DNA of 51,563 nucleotides from Betaproteobacteria bacterium. Its GTDB lineage: Bacteria; Pseudomonadota; Gammaproteobacteria; Burkholderiales; SG8-39. The notes beneath the pieces are model-generated. The model had not been told where the DNA came from. It worked only from the letters and a program-made list of their open reading frames with translations, and made no database searches. The stretch spans positions 1-51,563 of the forward strand of contig CANJXQ010000012.1 of assembly GCA_947478805.1 (NCBI GenBank), written 5' to 3'. Position numbers and translations under genes: made by a program. Within the stretch, counting starts at the first letter, position 1; each line of letters starts with the position of its first letter. This document shows, piece after piece, positions 25,444-34,989 of this stretch.

Positions 25444-25465
25444 TGCTTGATTCGACTGCACGTGT

Positions 25466-26323
25466 TCAATTTCCTGCCAAGTACTTGTCCGGCAGGGACT
25501 CCACTCTGGATTTACGCCCCCACAGCGTGGCCAGCACCGACTGAACCTGCGGCGCTTCGCCCGATGTCAGGAAACGATGTTCACCATCCCGGGATCTTTC
25601 CGACAGCAGTCCGCCCGCATCGAGCCGACGACGCAGTTCGCTCGCAACCGCGCGTGCAGGATCGATCACGCTCACCGAAGGACCGACGACTTCGCGGATC
25701 ACATCCATGAGGAAAGGATAGTGCGTGCAGCCCAGCACGATGGTATCTACGCCGTCGTTCAGCAGGGGCAGTACGTAACTCGACACGAGGGCCCTGGCCT
25801 CGGCACCGTCCATGCGCCCCTGCTCCACCAGTTCCACCAGGCCCGGACAGGGCTGCGGCACGATGCGCGCACCCTGCCCGTATTGTTCGGCCAGCCGGCG
25901 AAAATTGTCGCTCGAAAGGGTGAGGCTGGTTGCAAGGACGCCAATCACGCCCGTCCTTGACATCGCCGCGGCCGGCTTGACCGCAGGCTCGATGGCCACG
26001 ATCGGGATCGGGAAACGCTCGCGCAGCGCGCGCACCGCCACCGCCGTCGCCGTGTTGCAGGCCACCACCATTGCCTTCGCGCCTTCGCCGAGAAGAAACT
26101 CCGCGATCGACGCCGCACGCGCCTCGATGAACTCCCCGGTGCGATCGCCATAGGGTGCCGCACCCGAGTCGGCCACGTACACCAGGTCTTCGTTAGGCAA
26201 CAGGTCGCGGATCTCGCGCAGCACCGACAGACCGCCGAGACCGGAGTCGAAGACGCCGATGGGGGTGCCTCTGGGTGATTTACGAATTGCCGCCACTCCC
26301 GTCTCTCCTATCGCCACTTCCAT
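25466..26323 (-). CDS. murI: Glutamate racemase
   Basis: 285 residues from ATG 26323; a longer frame reaches 26476 but lacks family character there. Interconverts L- and D-glutamate for peptidoglycan in the cytoplasm. The cofactor-independent active site is complete: GVFDSGLGGLSVL at 23-35 (Asp26, Ser27), ADSGAAPYG at 51-59, VVACNTATA with Cys89, and VLGCTHYPF with Cys199. The first 20 residues (MEVAIGETGVAAIRKSPRGT) are an extension relative to the minimal enzyme. No good Shine-Dalgarno is seen at either start. Neighbours are unrelated. Confidence 0.95.
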   Translation of the reverse strand: MEVAIGETGVAAIRKSPRGTPIGVFDSGLGGLSVLREIRDLLPNEDLVYVADSGAAPYGDRTGEFIEARAASIAEFLLGEGAKAMVVACNTATAVAVRALRERFPIPIVAIEPAVKPAAAMSRTGVIGVLATSLTLSSDNFRRLAEQYGQGARIVPQPCPGLVELVEQGRMDGAEARALVSSYVLPLLNDGVDTIVLGCTHYPFLMDVIREVVGPSVSVIDPARAVASELRRRLDAGGLLSERSRDGEHRFLTSGEAPQVQSVLATLWGRKSRVESLPDKYLAGN

Positions 26324-26522
26324 CGCACCGGCGCCACGATGACCGCAGGCGAAAGAATTGACATGATGGCCACTGGAAGCATACGCAACCGCCCAATGAT
26401 ACCGCTTGAGTCCCCGCAGTGCGCACTGAACGATGCGAACGCTTCGTGGCAAGGTCGGCATTGACCGGGGCGGCATTCCGATAACGACACGCGAGACTGT
26501 CGAATCAGTGATCTCGCTGCAT

Positions 26523-27029
26523 TCAATGCGATGCGATGGCGAGCCAGGCCATGGTCGAACTGGGAAGCACCCGCTCCAGCTGCTTCGTGGGCTGCTCGAT
26601 GGGTGTCATCTTCAGGCGCGTAAGACGCATGAAGGCGATCCGCCACTCGCCCCCCTCCTTGCGGTATTCCTCCTCGTAATGGCCATTCCCGACAAAGCCG
26701 AAATAGCCAGCTGCGGGGCCTTTCCTGATTAGTGCCGGAAATTCAACCCAATCCTGCATTGCCCAGATGCCGCGCGCCGAGGTGGCACCCGTCAGCACGA
26801 TTTCCGGCATGTGACCGTGATGCACCGTTACCGAATGCGCGTGGCGCTCAACAAGACTCGCGACAAAATCGTCCACGCTGCTGGTCACATTGGTCCCTTC
26901 GAACCGGGCATCATCCGTAAACAACTGTCGATACTGAGTCCAACGCTTCGTGTCCACGTAGCGGAAGTAACGCGCTTTCAACTGTTTGATCGCTTCGAGA
27001 TCCGCAAAGTTCTGCTCAACGACAGTCAT
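26523..27029 (-). CDS. SnoaL-like / NTF2-fold protein
   Basis: 168 residues without a signal peptide. It has the NTF2-like layout: helix DLEAIKQLKARYFRYVDTKRW, then YRQLFTDDARF, and later strands with GHYEEEYRKEGGEWRIAFMRLTRL. The K-A-R-Y-F-R-Y-V-D-T-K-R-W motif is typical of the bile-acid dehydratase-like SnoaL_4 subgroup, which often sits in catabolic operons. It stands alone between murI and the Bug/LLM pair, and could be a small dehydratase or isomerase. Two further SnoaL-like genes are in the window, at 18233 and 39968. Confidence 0.88.
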   Translation of the reverse strand: MTVVEQNFADLEAIKQLKARYFRYVDTKRWTQYRQLFTDDARFEGTNVTSSVDDFVASLVERHAHSVTVHHGHMPEIVLTGATSARGIWAMQDWVEFPALIRKGPAAGYFGFVGNGHYEEEYRKEGGEWRIAFMRLTRLKMTPIEQPTKQLERVLPSSTMAWLAIASH

Positions 27030-27287
27030 GGCATGAATCCTTTATTAAATCAACGAAATGAGAAATGATGGCGGCACCAGCTTCACGGAACACGGTCGAA
27101 CACCAGGAATTAGACATGAAGATCGACGCATCGACACACCCATCGCCGGTACGTGCAATGACCCCACATCGCCGGCCAAATATTTCAACACCGACAGCGG
27201 TGGGGAATTAAACTACGCGCCAGCTATGACGCACATGCAGTTCGCTGACTGCTTTCCGCCATGACATTTACCTAGGAGAATTCCAAC

Positions 27288-28271
27288 ATGACACGACACT
27301 TTGGGCTTGGGCTCAAGCTAGGGCTTTGCATCGGCCTGACCGCATCCACACTGCTCACGCTACCAGCGACGGCACAGGAATACCCGGCCCGACCCATCAA
27401 GATGATCATGCCTGCCGGCGCAGGCGGCACCTCCGATGCCTATGCCCGTGCCGTGGCGCGCGAAGTGGAAACGGCACTCGGGAAGCCCATCGTCGTTGAA
27501 AACATGGCGGGCGCCGGCGGTGTCATTGGCACGCGTGCACTGGTGCGCTCGGCTTCCGACGGCTACACCATCGGCTGGGTGACCAACAGCTACATCAGCC
27601 ATCACCTCACGAGCAAGGATCCCCAATACCGCTGGCCCGATGACTTCATCCTGGTACACAAGGGAACCTCTGTGCAGGTCGGCTTGGTTGTCAACGCCAA
27701 GACGCCCTTCAAATCGGTTCGCGAACTGATCGAGTACGCCAAGGCCAACCCGCGCAAGCTCAACGCCGCCAATGCGGGTAACTTCACGCAGGCGTTCATG
27801 GCCAGCAAGCTATTCCAGAACCTGGCCGGCATCGAGCTGACCGATGTGGCCTACAAGACCTCGCCGGACATGGTGCGCTCGGTATTCGCCGGGGAAACCG
27901 ATCTCGTCTTTACGCCACCGGGGCTATACGAACCCGGTGTTGCCGCGGGCACCATCCGACCGCTGGCCTTGCTCAATGAGAAGCGCTATCCGGCCATGCC
28001 GCGCATCCCGACGATGATCGAGAATGGAGTCAACATGACCTACTACTCGTTCCAGGGCTTCGTGTTCCCGAAAGGAACACCGATCCCGATCGTCGACCGC
28101 TGGCATCGCGAGATCGAGAAGGCCAACCAGAGCGCGGTCATCCGCAAGATGATTGAAGTGCAAAGCCTGATCGAGGAGAAGGGCTCCCGCGACGAGATGG
28201 TGCGCCAGGTCAATCAGGATGTTGCGGTATTCGAGAAACTGATGAAAGACGCGAAGCTGACACCCGAATGA
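27288..28271 (+). CDS. Tripartite tricarboxylate transporter substrate-binding protein (Bug family)
   Basis: 327 residues, with AGGAG 9 nt before the ATG. The Sec signal is long (LGLKLGLCIGLTASTLLTLPATAQ). The mature part starts EYPARPIKMIMPAGAGGTSDA and shows ENMAGAGGVIGTRA, DGYTIGW, RKLNAANAGN and MPRIPTMIENGVNM, all Bug-like. Its TGA overlaps the ATG of the next gene (ATGA), so it is coupled to a luciferase-like oxidoreductase; the binding protein probably captures that enzyme's substrate or a related acid. Confidence 0.93.
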   Translation: MTRHFGLGLKLGLCIGLTASTLLTLPATAQEYPARPIKMIMPAGAGGTSDAYARAVAREVETALGKPIVVENMAGAGGVIGTRALVRSASDGYTIGWVTNSYISHHLTSKDPQYRWPDDFILVHKGTSVQVGLVVNAKTPFKSVRELIEYAKANPRKLNAANAGNFTQAFMASKLFQNLAGIELTDVAYKTSPDMVRSVFAGETDLVFTPPGLYEPGVAAGTIRPLALLNEKRYPAMPRIPTMIENGVNMTYYSFQGFVFPKGTPIPIVDRWHREIEKANQSAVIRKMIEVQSLIEEKGSRDEMVRQVNQDVAVFEKLMKDAKLTPE

Positions 28272-29329
28272 GCGCTCGCAGCGAATTCGAATTTGAATTG
28301 CGCTACGACCTGCGCAATCCCGAACAATGGCATTGCCCGTGGGACAGGTTCTACGCGCAATTCCTCGATCAGGTGCAGTGGGCCGATGAGAACGGATTCG
28401 ATGTCGTCGACCTGAACGAGCACCACTTCTCGGACGACGGCTACCTGCCGTCGCCTGTCACGATGGCCGCGGCCATTGCGGCACGCACCAAGCGCATCAA
28501 GATCCGCCTTGGCGTAGTGCTACTGCCTTTGAAGCACCCGTTGCAACTGGCAGAAGAACTCGCCGTCGTGGACATCCTGAGCGCCGGGCGCCTGGAAGTA
28601 TGCATTGGCGCTGGCTACCGCCAGGAGGAGTACGACGGGTTCGGCATATCCATGAAGGAACGTGGCAGCCGAATGGAAGAAGGTCTCGAGATCATCCGCC
28701 GATGCTGGGAGGAGGACTGCTTCAGTTTCAACGGGCGGCATTGGCAATTGAGCAATGTCCGCGCAAGACCCAAGCCGTTTCAGAAGCCCAGGCCGCATAT
28801 CGTGGTCGGGGGGAGCACCGTGGCTGCAGCGCAGCGCGCCGCCCGGCTTGGCGATGGGTTCATTCCAGTCGATCTGGGTCTTCTCAAGCCATGGCGTGAC
28901 GAAATGATCCGTGTCGGCAAGGATCCTGATGCCGCGCTCGAACTGATAACGCGCCAGGCTATCGGCGCGGCTACCTATGTCTTTGTCGCCGAAGATCCAG
29001 ATGCTGCGTGGAAGGCCATTTCCCCGCACGTGCTGTATTTCCACAACAGCTACGCGGTCTGGACGAGCAAGCGCGGCCTCAGCATGGACACCGGCAGCAG
29101 GGTCAGCACCACTACTGCCGAAGACCTGCTCAAGACCGGCGCCTATGGCGTATTCACGCCCGAGCAGATCGTCGACAGGGCCAGGGCAGCCATCAGCTCA
29201 GGCGTACACGCGAAATTGCGACTGCAGCCGATGATCGCGGGCCTCCCGCTCGCCCTGGGTCAGCCCTGCCTCGAACTGGTCGCAAGCAAGGTCATCCCTC
29301 ATGTGCGCAAGTTGCGCCTGACGGACTGA
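28268..29329 (+). CDS. LLM-class (luciferase-like) flavin-dependent oxidoreductase
   Basis: 353 residues with the TIM-barrel pattern of bacterial luciferase-like enzymes: EFELRYD at the start, then DQVQWADENGFDVVDLNEHHFSDDGYLPSP, RIKIRLGVVLLPLKHPLQLAEELAVVDILSAGRLEVCIGAGY, and VVGGSTVAAAQRAARLGDGFIP. Such enzymes are two-component monooxygenases using reduced FMN supplied by a separate reductase, or F420-dependent relatives; no reductase is seen here. It is translationally coupled to the upstream Bug gene. Confidence 0.92.
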   Translation: MSARSEFEFELRYDLRNPEQWHCPWDRFYAQFLDQVQWADENGFDVVDLNEHHFSDDGYLPSPVTMAAAIAARTKRIKIRLGVVLLPLKHPLQLAEELAVVDILSAGRLEVCIGAGYRQEEYDGFGISMKERGSRMEEGLEIIRRCWEEDCFSFNGRHWQLSNVRARPKPFQKPRPHIVVGGSTVAAAQRAARLGDGFIPVDLGLLKPWRDEMIRVGKDPDAALELITRQAIGAATYVFVAEDPDAAWKAISPHVLYFHNSYAVWTSKRGLSMDTGSRVSTTTAEDLLKTGAYGVFTPEQIVDRARAAISSGVHAKLRLQPMIAGLPLALGQPCLELVASKVIPHVRKLRLTD

Positions 29330-29345
29330 CCCGGCCGCCAAAGCT

Positions 29346-30803
29346 TCAGTCCGACTCCCACTGCGGCAGCGATGCACCATGCGGTTGCGGGGCCCGGTGC
29401 CAGAAGGCACGCGTCTCCGAGAACTGCGTGATCGGCGCCGGGCTGCGCAGGCGACCGTAGGGCCCCTCCATTTCGATCATATGTTCATCGGGCGGGGTAA
29501 GGGATAGCGGCGCCTTCGGCCATTGGCTTTCCGGCAGCCGGCCCAGTTCCTGCACCCACATCGAGGTGCGCGCCAGCGACGCCTTGACGTGGTAACTCCC
29601 GCCTTCGCGTGCGCGACGCACCAGTGCCCCCAGCACGCCCGCCGCCGCAAGGTAACCCGTCAAGTAGTCGTTGAGCGCTCCCGCCGGAATGATGACCGGC
29701 GCCTCGGCAGAGCCCTCGTCAATGGACAGCCCCGACAATACCTGCCCGATCGGATCGTATCCTCCACGGTCCGACCAAGGACCGTCGGAACCATAACAGC
29801 TGATCGACACGTAGATGATGCCGGGCCGGTGATGCGCCAATTCCTGCGGCCCGAATCCGCGCCGATCGAGGCTGCCCGGGCGCCAGGAGTGCGAGAAGAT
29901 GTCCGCCGTCTTCGCGAGGGCGCGTGCCTTCGCGGCGTTCTCAGGCAAGTCGATGTCCAGAAATGCAGAACGTCTTCCCCAACCGGTGTCCATTGCCGAA
30001 TTCAGCAGGTCGGGCTGGCGCGCCGCTGAAATGTGCAACACCTGCGCCCCCTGCTCCGCCAGCGTTCGCGTGCTCACAGGGCCGGCCAGAACGTGCGTGA
30101 AATCCAGCGCCTTGATGCCGCTCAGGGGACGGATGCCCTTGCCAAAGGGTTCCGGCTCGCTGTCACCGATTTTATCGATCTCCACCGGAGGCACTGCAGC
30201 GAGGATCCGGCCCTGCGGCATCTGCAACCACTCCTCACGCGTGCGCGCTGTGGCGCCAACCAGCCTTCGCTCGGCGAACACCGTCTCCAGATCGTCGGCC
30301 TTCCATTGGCTAACGGCCTTCTGCATCGAGACAGGATTGAACGAACAATCGAGCACATCCAGCGCTCCGAGAATTTTCTCGGTAAACGCCATGTTGCGCA
30401 GAATGTAGAACTGGCGATCGTCCCTGGTGCGGAAGAACCCCGAGGACGGATACATCGGCACCGGATGAACCGGCACTTGGTGGCCATTCTGCAACAGGTG
30501 GAAGCAAGTACGGATTCCTGGCACGACGGCCCTGCGTGCATCCACGCTGACGTCCTGACCCCGATTGCTGCGCATCTTCCAGATGGCCGCAATCGCCGCC
30601 CCCTGCGCGAGCAGTGCTGCCGAGACGGCAGTCCCCAGACGATAGCGGCTGTTCACGACCGGGTCTGCTCCGGTGATGGAAAGCTTTCCTCCCGTGTCCT
30701 CTGCGGCGACGCCGATCACCTTCAGGAGGCCGTTCAAAGCCTGCAACGGCGTGTTCCCCTCCCAGGGGCCACTGCTTACCTGCGACTTGCCTGACATCCC
30801 CAT
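29346..30803 (-). CDS. CaiB/BaiF-type CoA transferase with permuted halves
   Basis: 485 residues. The canonical N-terminal start of a family III CoA transferase (PLSGIKALDFTHVLAGPVST) appears only at residue 226, and the likely catalytic Asp379 (in GALNDYLTGYLAA) comes near the C terminus. Residues 51-200 instead look like the C-terminal half of the family: a helix and GRGQ-like strand (SNRGQDVSVDAR), then GFFRTRDDRQFYIL and a late ARTREEWL. The order is thus second half, then first half. It should transfer CoA between carboxylic acids. It is the last gene of the SMP-30 / acyl-CoA synthetase operon, 62 bp after the synthetase. Confidence 0.88.
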   Translation of the reverse strand: MGMSGKSQVSSGPWEGNTPLQALNGLLKVIGVAAEDTGGKLSITGADPVVNSRYRLGTAVSAALLAQGAAIAAIWKMRSNRGQDVSVDARRAVVPGIRTCFHLLQNGHQVPVHPVPMYPSSGFFRTRDDRQFYILRNMAFTEKILGALDVLDCSFNPVSMQKAVSQWKADDLETVFAERRLVGATARTREEWLQMPQGRILAAVPPVEIDKIGDSEPEPFGKGIRPLSGIKALDFTHVLAGPVSTRTLAEQGAQVLHISAARQPDLLNSAMDTGWGRRSAFLDIDLPENAAKARALAKTADIFSHSWRPGSLDRRGFGPQELAHHRPGIIYVSISCYGSDGPWSDRGGYDPIGQVLSGLSIDEGSAEAPVIIPAGALNDYLTGYLAAAGVLGALVRRAREGGSYHVKASLARTSMWVQELGRLPESQWPKAPLSLTPPDEHMIEMEGPYGRLRSPAPITQFSETRAFWHRAPQPHGASLPQWESD

Positions 30804-30865
30804 CCCCTCAGTTTATTTGAACCTGCCGCGGTTCTGGCTGCTGATTCGGTGCCACTTCCTCTATC

Positions 30866-32488
30866 TCAGCGCGGCGCCAGCCGATCCCACAACAACGACC
30901 TGTCCGCCTCGGCGCTGCTGCGCAGTTTGCCCTTCTCGATCTTCTGCGTTTCGGTGCGCGGCAGATCGGCGAGTAGAAGCACGTAGCGCGGAACCATGAA
31001 TGCCGCCATCTGCAGGCTGCAAAACTCGACCAGTTCGATTTCTTTCAACGCCATCCCGGGACGCAGCACGACGGCCGCCGCCACCTCGTCCTCGCTCATT
31101 TCCGCACTGACCGCAAACACCGCGGTATCGGCCACCGCGGGATGCTTGAGAATGATCTGCTCGACTTCGCTTGCGGATACATTCTCGCCGCGCCGACGTA
31201 TGGAATCCTTCTTGCGATCAGCAAAGTACAGGTAACCGTCCTCATCCAGGTAACCACGATCGCCGGTGTGAAACCAGCCGTTGCGCCACGCCGCCAGCGT
31301 CGCCTCGGGATTCTTGTAATAGCCCGTCGACGTGTCCCACCGGTAGTTGCTGCGCAGGACAATCTCGCCGGTCAAGTTGGCAGGCACGTCGAAATCATTG
31401 TCGTCGACGATCTTCAGTTCATAGCCCTGGCGCGAACGACCGGCCGAGCCGAGCTTTCCCACGGGGTCCAGGATCGAGTAGGTAACCGTCGACGCAAAGT
31501 CCGATATCCCGTAACCGCTCGCCATCCTAAGGCCGAACCGCGCCTCGAATTCCAGCGCGAACGGCGGCATGGGCATGGCGAGGCACATGCGCACGGCGTG
31601 CTTCGTATCGTCTGGCGATGGTGGACTGCTCCACAGGATGTTTGCCATGGAGCCCAGCATGTTGAACATGGTGACCCCGTATTTCCGGATATCTCCCCAG
31701 AACTGCGACGCCGAAAACCGCGGAGCGAGAACAACTTCCCCCTCGGTCACAATCGCCGCATAAACCGAACCCTGCAAGGCATTGAGGTGAAACAGGGGGA
31801 GACTGACGTAGCTGCGATCCGTGTGGCGAAATCCGAATGCCTCGGCATTGTTCAGCCCGGCGAGCAGCGAGCGCGCCTGGCCGAACATCACGCCTTTCGA
31901 TGGACCGGTCGTACCCGAGGTATACATGATGAAGGCCAGATCGCGAAAGTCGACGGCGACATCCGGCGCCGTATCATCCTTGCTGCTGGCATCCGCAAAG
32001 CTGACGAACGCCGCGCCGCTCTGCCCGGCAGCGCCGGCGGGAATGCCGCTTTCATCGCCAAGCACAACCACCTGGGACACCAGCGGCACATCGCGGCCAA
32101 TCTCCAGGAACTGCTGCAGTAATTCTCCCTGGATCACCAACGCCGATGAATCAGACTGGCTCAGGAAGTAGGTCAGCATGGTGCCGCGCATCGCCACATT
32201 GATCGGCACCGCGACCGCGCCGAGTTTTCCCAGCGCGAAATAGGTCAGCAGCTGCTCCGGGCAGTTCTGCATCATCACCGCGACATGGCTGCCCTTCCTG
32301 ATGCCGCGGGTGCGCAGCCCGTTGGCCAGGCGATTGCTCAGCAGGTGGACGTCGCGGAAGGTATAGGTACGCCCGTCGGGGGCGAAGGTAAGGAATCTCC
32401 GGTCGCCGATCGACTCGGCTTTCGCCGCCAGCACTTTTCCGATGGTGAGCGTCGGGACGTGATACCCCATCCGGTAGTCGGCTCTCAT
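30866..32488 (-). CDS. AMP-dependent acyl-CoA synthetase / ligase
   Basis: 540 residues from ATG 32488. A longer open frame continues upstream, but that part lies over the SMP-30 gene. ANL-superfamily motifs are complete: the P-loop YTSGTTGPSKG at 189-199, YGISDFAS, GWFHTGDRGYLDEDGYLYFADRKKD, RRRGENVSASEVE and a C-terminal lysine in TQKIEKGKLR. It activates a carboxylic acid to the acyl-AMP and then acyl-CoA. It starts 23 bp after the SMP-30 gene and precedes the CoA transferase, forming a three-gene catabolic operon; the substrate acid is unknown. Confidence 0.93.
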   Translation of the reverse strand: MRADYRMGYHVPTLTIGKVLAAKAESIGDRRFLTFAPDGRTYTFRDVHLLSNRLANGLRTRGIRKGSHVAVMMQNCPEQLLTYFALGKLGAVAVPINVAMRGTMLTYFLSQSDSSALVIQGELLQQFLEIGRDVPLVSQVVVLGDESGIPAGAAGQSGAAFVSFADASSKDDTAPDVAVDFRDLAFIMYTSGTTGPSKGVMFGQARSLLAGLNNAEAFGFRHTDRSYVSLPLFHLNALQGSVYAAIVTEGEVVLAPRFSASQFWGDIRKYGVTMFNMLGSMANILWSSPPSPDDTKHAVRMCLAMPMPPFALEFEARFGLRMASGYGISDFASTVTYSILDPVGKLGSAGRSRQGYELKIVDDNDFDVPANLTGEIVLRSNYRWDTSTGYYKNPEATLAAWRNGWFHTGDRGYLDEDGYLYFADRKKDSIRRRGENVSASEVEQIILKHPAVADTAVFAVSAEMSEDEVAAAVVLRPGMALKEIELVEFCSLQMAAFMVPRYVLLLADLPRTETQKIEKGKLRSSAEADRSLLWDRLAPR

Positions 32489-32511
32489 CGCCCCCCCCGC
32501 AATGACTGCCG

Positions 32512-33510
32512 CTACTTGTTGAGGAAGTTCAGCGCGAGACCGGGTCGGGGCCAATCGACCGCAACCAGCTTTCCCGTTGCGCTCATGCAGATGTAGGCCG
32601 TCTTCAGCCCCTCGCCGCCAAAGCAGATATTGGTCACCAGCAGGTCGGGCAATGGCACATGCTCCAGGATGTTTCCGTCCGGTTCGATCACCGTGATCCC
32701 GCCGTTCATCATGGTCGCGACGCACACGTTCCCGTTCGCTTCGACAGCGAGCGAGTCCAGCAACTGGAATCCAGGGAGCCCTGCGAGCAGCGTTCCACCA
32801 TTGGGCGACGGGAAGGGTTCGCGCCTGATCTCGCCCGGCCCGGTGATATCGAAGCGCCAAACTCGTCCGGTCGAAGTTTCCGCCATGTACAGCCGCGACT
32901 CGTCCGGTGACAAGCCGATTCCGTTCGGTTGCGGCTGCACATTGGGAAACACCACGGAACTGATCATGGAGCCATCGGTCTTGGCGTAGTAGATGCCGCC
33001 ATGGTCGCGCTCGGTGGGCCGTGACTTTCCGGAATCGGTGAACCAGAATCCGCCATGACGGTCGAACACCAGGTCGTTCGGCCCCTTCAGCATGCGATCG
33101 CCGCAACGATCGTAAAGGAGCTCGGACTTTCCCGTCGACAGATTGATGCGCTCTATGCGCCCGCCACTGTAGTCCGGCGGCTGCATGCCACCGGCCAGAC
33201 CGTAGCCCGGGTGATTGTGGAATGTAAATCCGCCGCTGTTGCAGACGTAGCAATGACCGTCGGGGCCTATCGCCAGCCCGTTGGGACTACCGCCCAGGTG
33301 CGCCACCTGACTGACCTTGCCCTCCTGGGAAATTCGCGTCACCCGGCCCGCCGCAATTTCCACCAGCAGGAACGAGCCGTCAGGCATCGCAATCGGCCCT
33401 TCAGGAAACGCCAGGTCGCTGGCAATCACCTTGAACTTTGTTGAAATCCTGTCTGCTGACTGCACGTTCCCCCCTGATGACGTCGACAATTCCTTGTCGC
33501 AGATATGCAT
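32512..33510 (-). CDS. SMP-30 / gluconolactonase / lactonase-family protein
   Basis: 332 residues, a six-bladed beta-propeller. The SMP-30 metal site is visible: AFPEGP (Glu), the GGSPNGLAIGPDG repeat, GPNDLVFDRHGGFWFTDSG with Asn, and LSPDESRLYMAE with the late Asp. NHPGYG lies in an insert. No signal peptide is seen at ATG 33510; a start nearer residue 16 is possible. Members hydrolyse lactones with a divalent metal. It is the first gene of the operon with the acyl-CoA synthetase and CoA transferase, so it may open a lactone before CoA activation. Confidence 0.9.
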   Translation of the reverse strand: MHICDKELSTSSGGNVQSADRISTKFKVIASDLAFPEGPIAMPDGSFLLVEIAAGRVTRISQEGKVSQVAHLGGSPNGLAIGPDGHCYVCNSGGFTFHNHPGYGLAGGMQPPDYSGGRIERINLSTGKSELLYDRCGDRMLKGPNDLVFDRHGGFWFTDSGKSRPTERDHGGIYYAKTDGSMISSVVFPNVQPQPNGIGLSPDESRLYMAETSTGRVWRFDITGPGEIRREPFPSPNGGTLLAGLPGFQLLDSLAVEANGNVCVATMMNGGITVIEPDGNILEHVPLPDLLVTNICFGGEGLKTAYICMSATGKLVAVDWPRPGLALNFLNK

Positions 33511-33801
33511 TTGCCGGCATCGTGCAACCGACGCCGGCCGACTTTACCCTGCATTTGAATTGATCGCATGCGCCTCGCAATCGCCTTTGACGCCGGTCAA
33601 TGCTATTGCGATGCAGGCTTTCTTCCGCAAAAAATGTATCACAGGGAGTCAGTGCGAACAACATAGTCCCGTCACAATTGATCGCGCAGCGAACATTTCT
33701 CGCTTCCCGCTGCAATACTGATTGGCGACTCGCCATTTTCGTGACGAAGAACACCGGGTGCTGCAGGACATCTCAGTCGCAGGCCCTATCGTCAAAGGCT
33801 G
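33511..33801. other. Intergenic spacer, 291 bp
   Basis: Between the start of the SMP-30 gene and the stop of the RIO kinase gene. It should hold the promoter of the SMP-30 operon. A single AATACTG (33714-33720) resembles one box of the element at 12633-12696, but the second box and the 52-bp spacing are missing. No gene is supported. Confidence 0.5.
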
Positions 33802-34692
33802 CTACTGCTCCATCCGCAGCCTGCGCGCAGCCTCCTCGAACTTCGCATCGTCGATCACCTGGATCACTTCGCCCAGCTTCACGGGTGCAGTGCTGTGCTC
33901 GAAGCGGCCGGTGAGTGCGGTCTCCACAGTCAAGGTCCCGTGTTCGTAATGGGCCCAGATTTCCGCACCGAAGTCAGTGGCCAGCAGTTCCGGGGCGAAG
34001 CGGCCGAGGCTGGTGGCGAGGTTGCGCACGTCGCGCTCGAGCATGCTCTTAGCGTGGCTGTTCCCCGCCGCATCCACCGCCTGGGGCAGGTCGATGATCA
34101 CCGGGCCATCGGCATCGATGAGGATGTTGTACTCGGACAGGTCGCCGTGCACGACGCCAGCGCACAGCATGCGCACGACTTCTGCGATCAGGCGGCGATG
34201 ATGCGAGCGCGCCTCCTCGGCGGTGAACTCCAGGTCGATCAGCCGCGGCGCCGGGTTGCCTGCGCCATCGGACACCAGTTCCATCAGCAGCACGCCTTCA
34301 TGGAAGTTGTAGGGCTTTGGCACGCGCACGCCCGCCGCCGCCAGCCGGTACAGCGCATCCACCTCGGCGCTCTGCCAGGCCTCTTCGCGCTGCTTGCGGC
34401 CGTAGCGCGTGCCCTTCTCCATGGCGCGCGCGCGGCGGCTGTTCTTGGTGCGGCGGCCCTCGGTGTAGTCCACGCTCTGGCGGAAACTGCGCTGGTCGGC
34501 GGCCTTGTAGACCTTGGCGCAACGCGTCTCCTCGCCGCAGCGCACGACGAAGATCATCGCCTCCTTGCCGCTCATCAACTGGCGCACCACGGAGTCCACC
34601 AGGCCGTCTTCGACCAGTGGTTCGATTCGTTTCGGGGTTTTGACGGGGGGCTCCTGAATAGGCCTGATGCCGTGCCCCCACTTGCCGGGCAT
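33802..34692 (-). CDS. RIO1-family atypical serine/threonine protein kinase
   Basis: 296 residues. The RIO kinase core is clear: the nucleotide-binding lysine in CAKVYKA (Lys60) after a glycine-rich strand region, the catalytic loop VVHGDLSEYNIL with Asp184 and Asn189, and the metal Asp201 in VIIDLPQAV. The charged stretch at 66-105 with RRTKNSRRARAMEKGTRYGRK matches the flexible loop of bacterial RIO proteins. Substrates in bacteria are largely unknown. It is transcribed away from the DUF3309 and Crp/Fnr genes across a 297-bp spacer. Confidence 0.92.
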   Translation of the reverse strand: MPGKWGHGIRPIQEPPVKTPKRIEPLVEDGLVDSVVRQLMSGKEAMIFVVRCGEETRCAKVYKAADQRSFRQSVDYTEGRRTKNSRRARAMEKGTRYGRKQREEAWQSAEVDALYRLAAAGVRVPKPYNFHEGVLLMELVSDGAGNPAPRLIDLEFTAEEARSHHRRLIAEVVRMLCAGVVHGDLSEYNILIDADGPVIIDLPQAVDAAGNSHAKSMLERDVRNLATSLGRFAPELLATDFGAEIWAHYEHGTLTVETALTGRFEHSTAPVKLGEVIQVIDDAKFEEAARRLRMEQ

Positions 34693-34989
34693 CGTCTGGC
34701 GTTGTCTGGATTATCCGCTATTGGCGAACCCGCGACGGCGGCGGCCGCGAAAACTTTACCCGCCTTGCAGCGAGCAAAACCGGGCGCCCGGAGTGCTTTG
34801 TGTTGACGATTCACCGTCGGGGCTGAAATTCAACCAAGCGATTCCCGGGTTGTGCCAGACGAGCCCGTTCCGTTGCGCAGACACACCTGGGGAATTGCAT
34901 GACTGCAGGCGTCCCTGCGTGCGGTAGCAGACGGAGCGCCGACATGACGACGCCTACCATCTCCGGTATCGACAACTCGGAGAGTCACC
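34693..34989. other. Divergent intergenic spacer, 297 bp
   Basis: It separates the RIO kinase gene (minus strand) from the DUF3309 gene (plus strand), so both promoters should lie here. I see no convincing -35/-10 pair, hairpin terminator or small gene. Confidence 0.4.

Noticed and set aside
30866-33253. One 795-residue open frame spanning the acyl-CoA synthetase and much of the SMP-30 region
   Set aside because: The first 255 codons lie over the SMP-30 gene in another frame and show no protein-like pattern; synthetase homology starts at ATG 32488.
33714-33720. AATACTG considered as a third copy of the two-box element
   Set aside because: No second box is found at 52 bp on either side, TAGTA is not in register, and the site lies about 200 bp from the nearest start.
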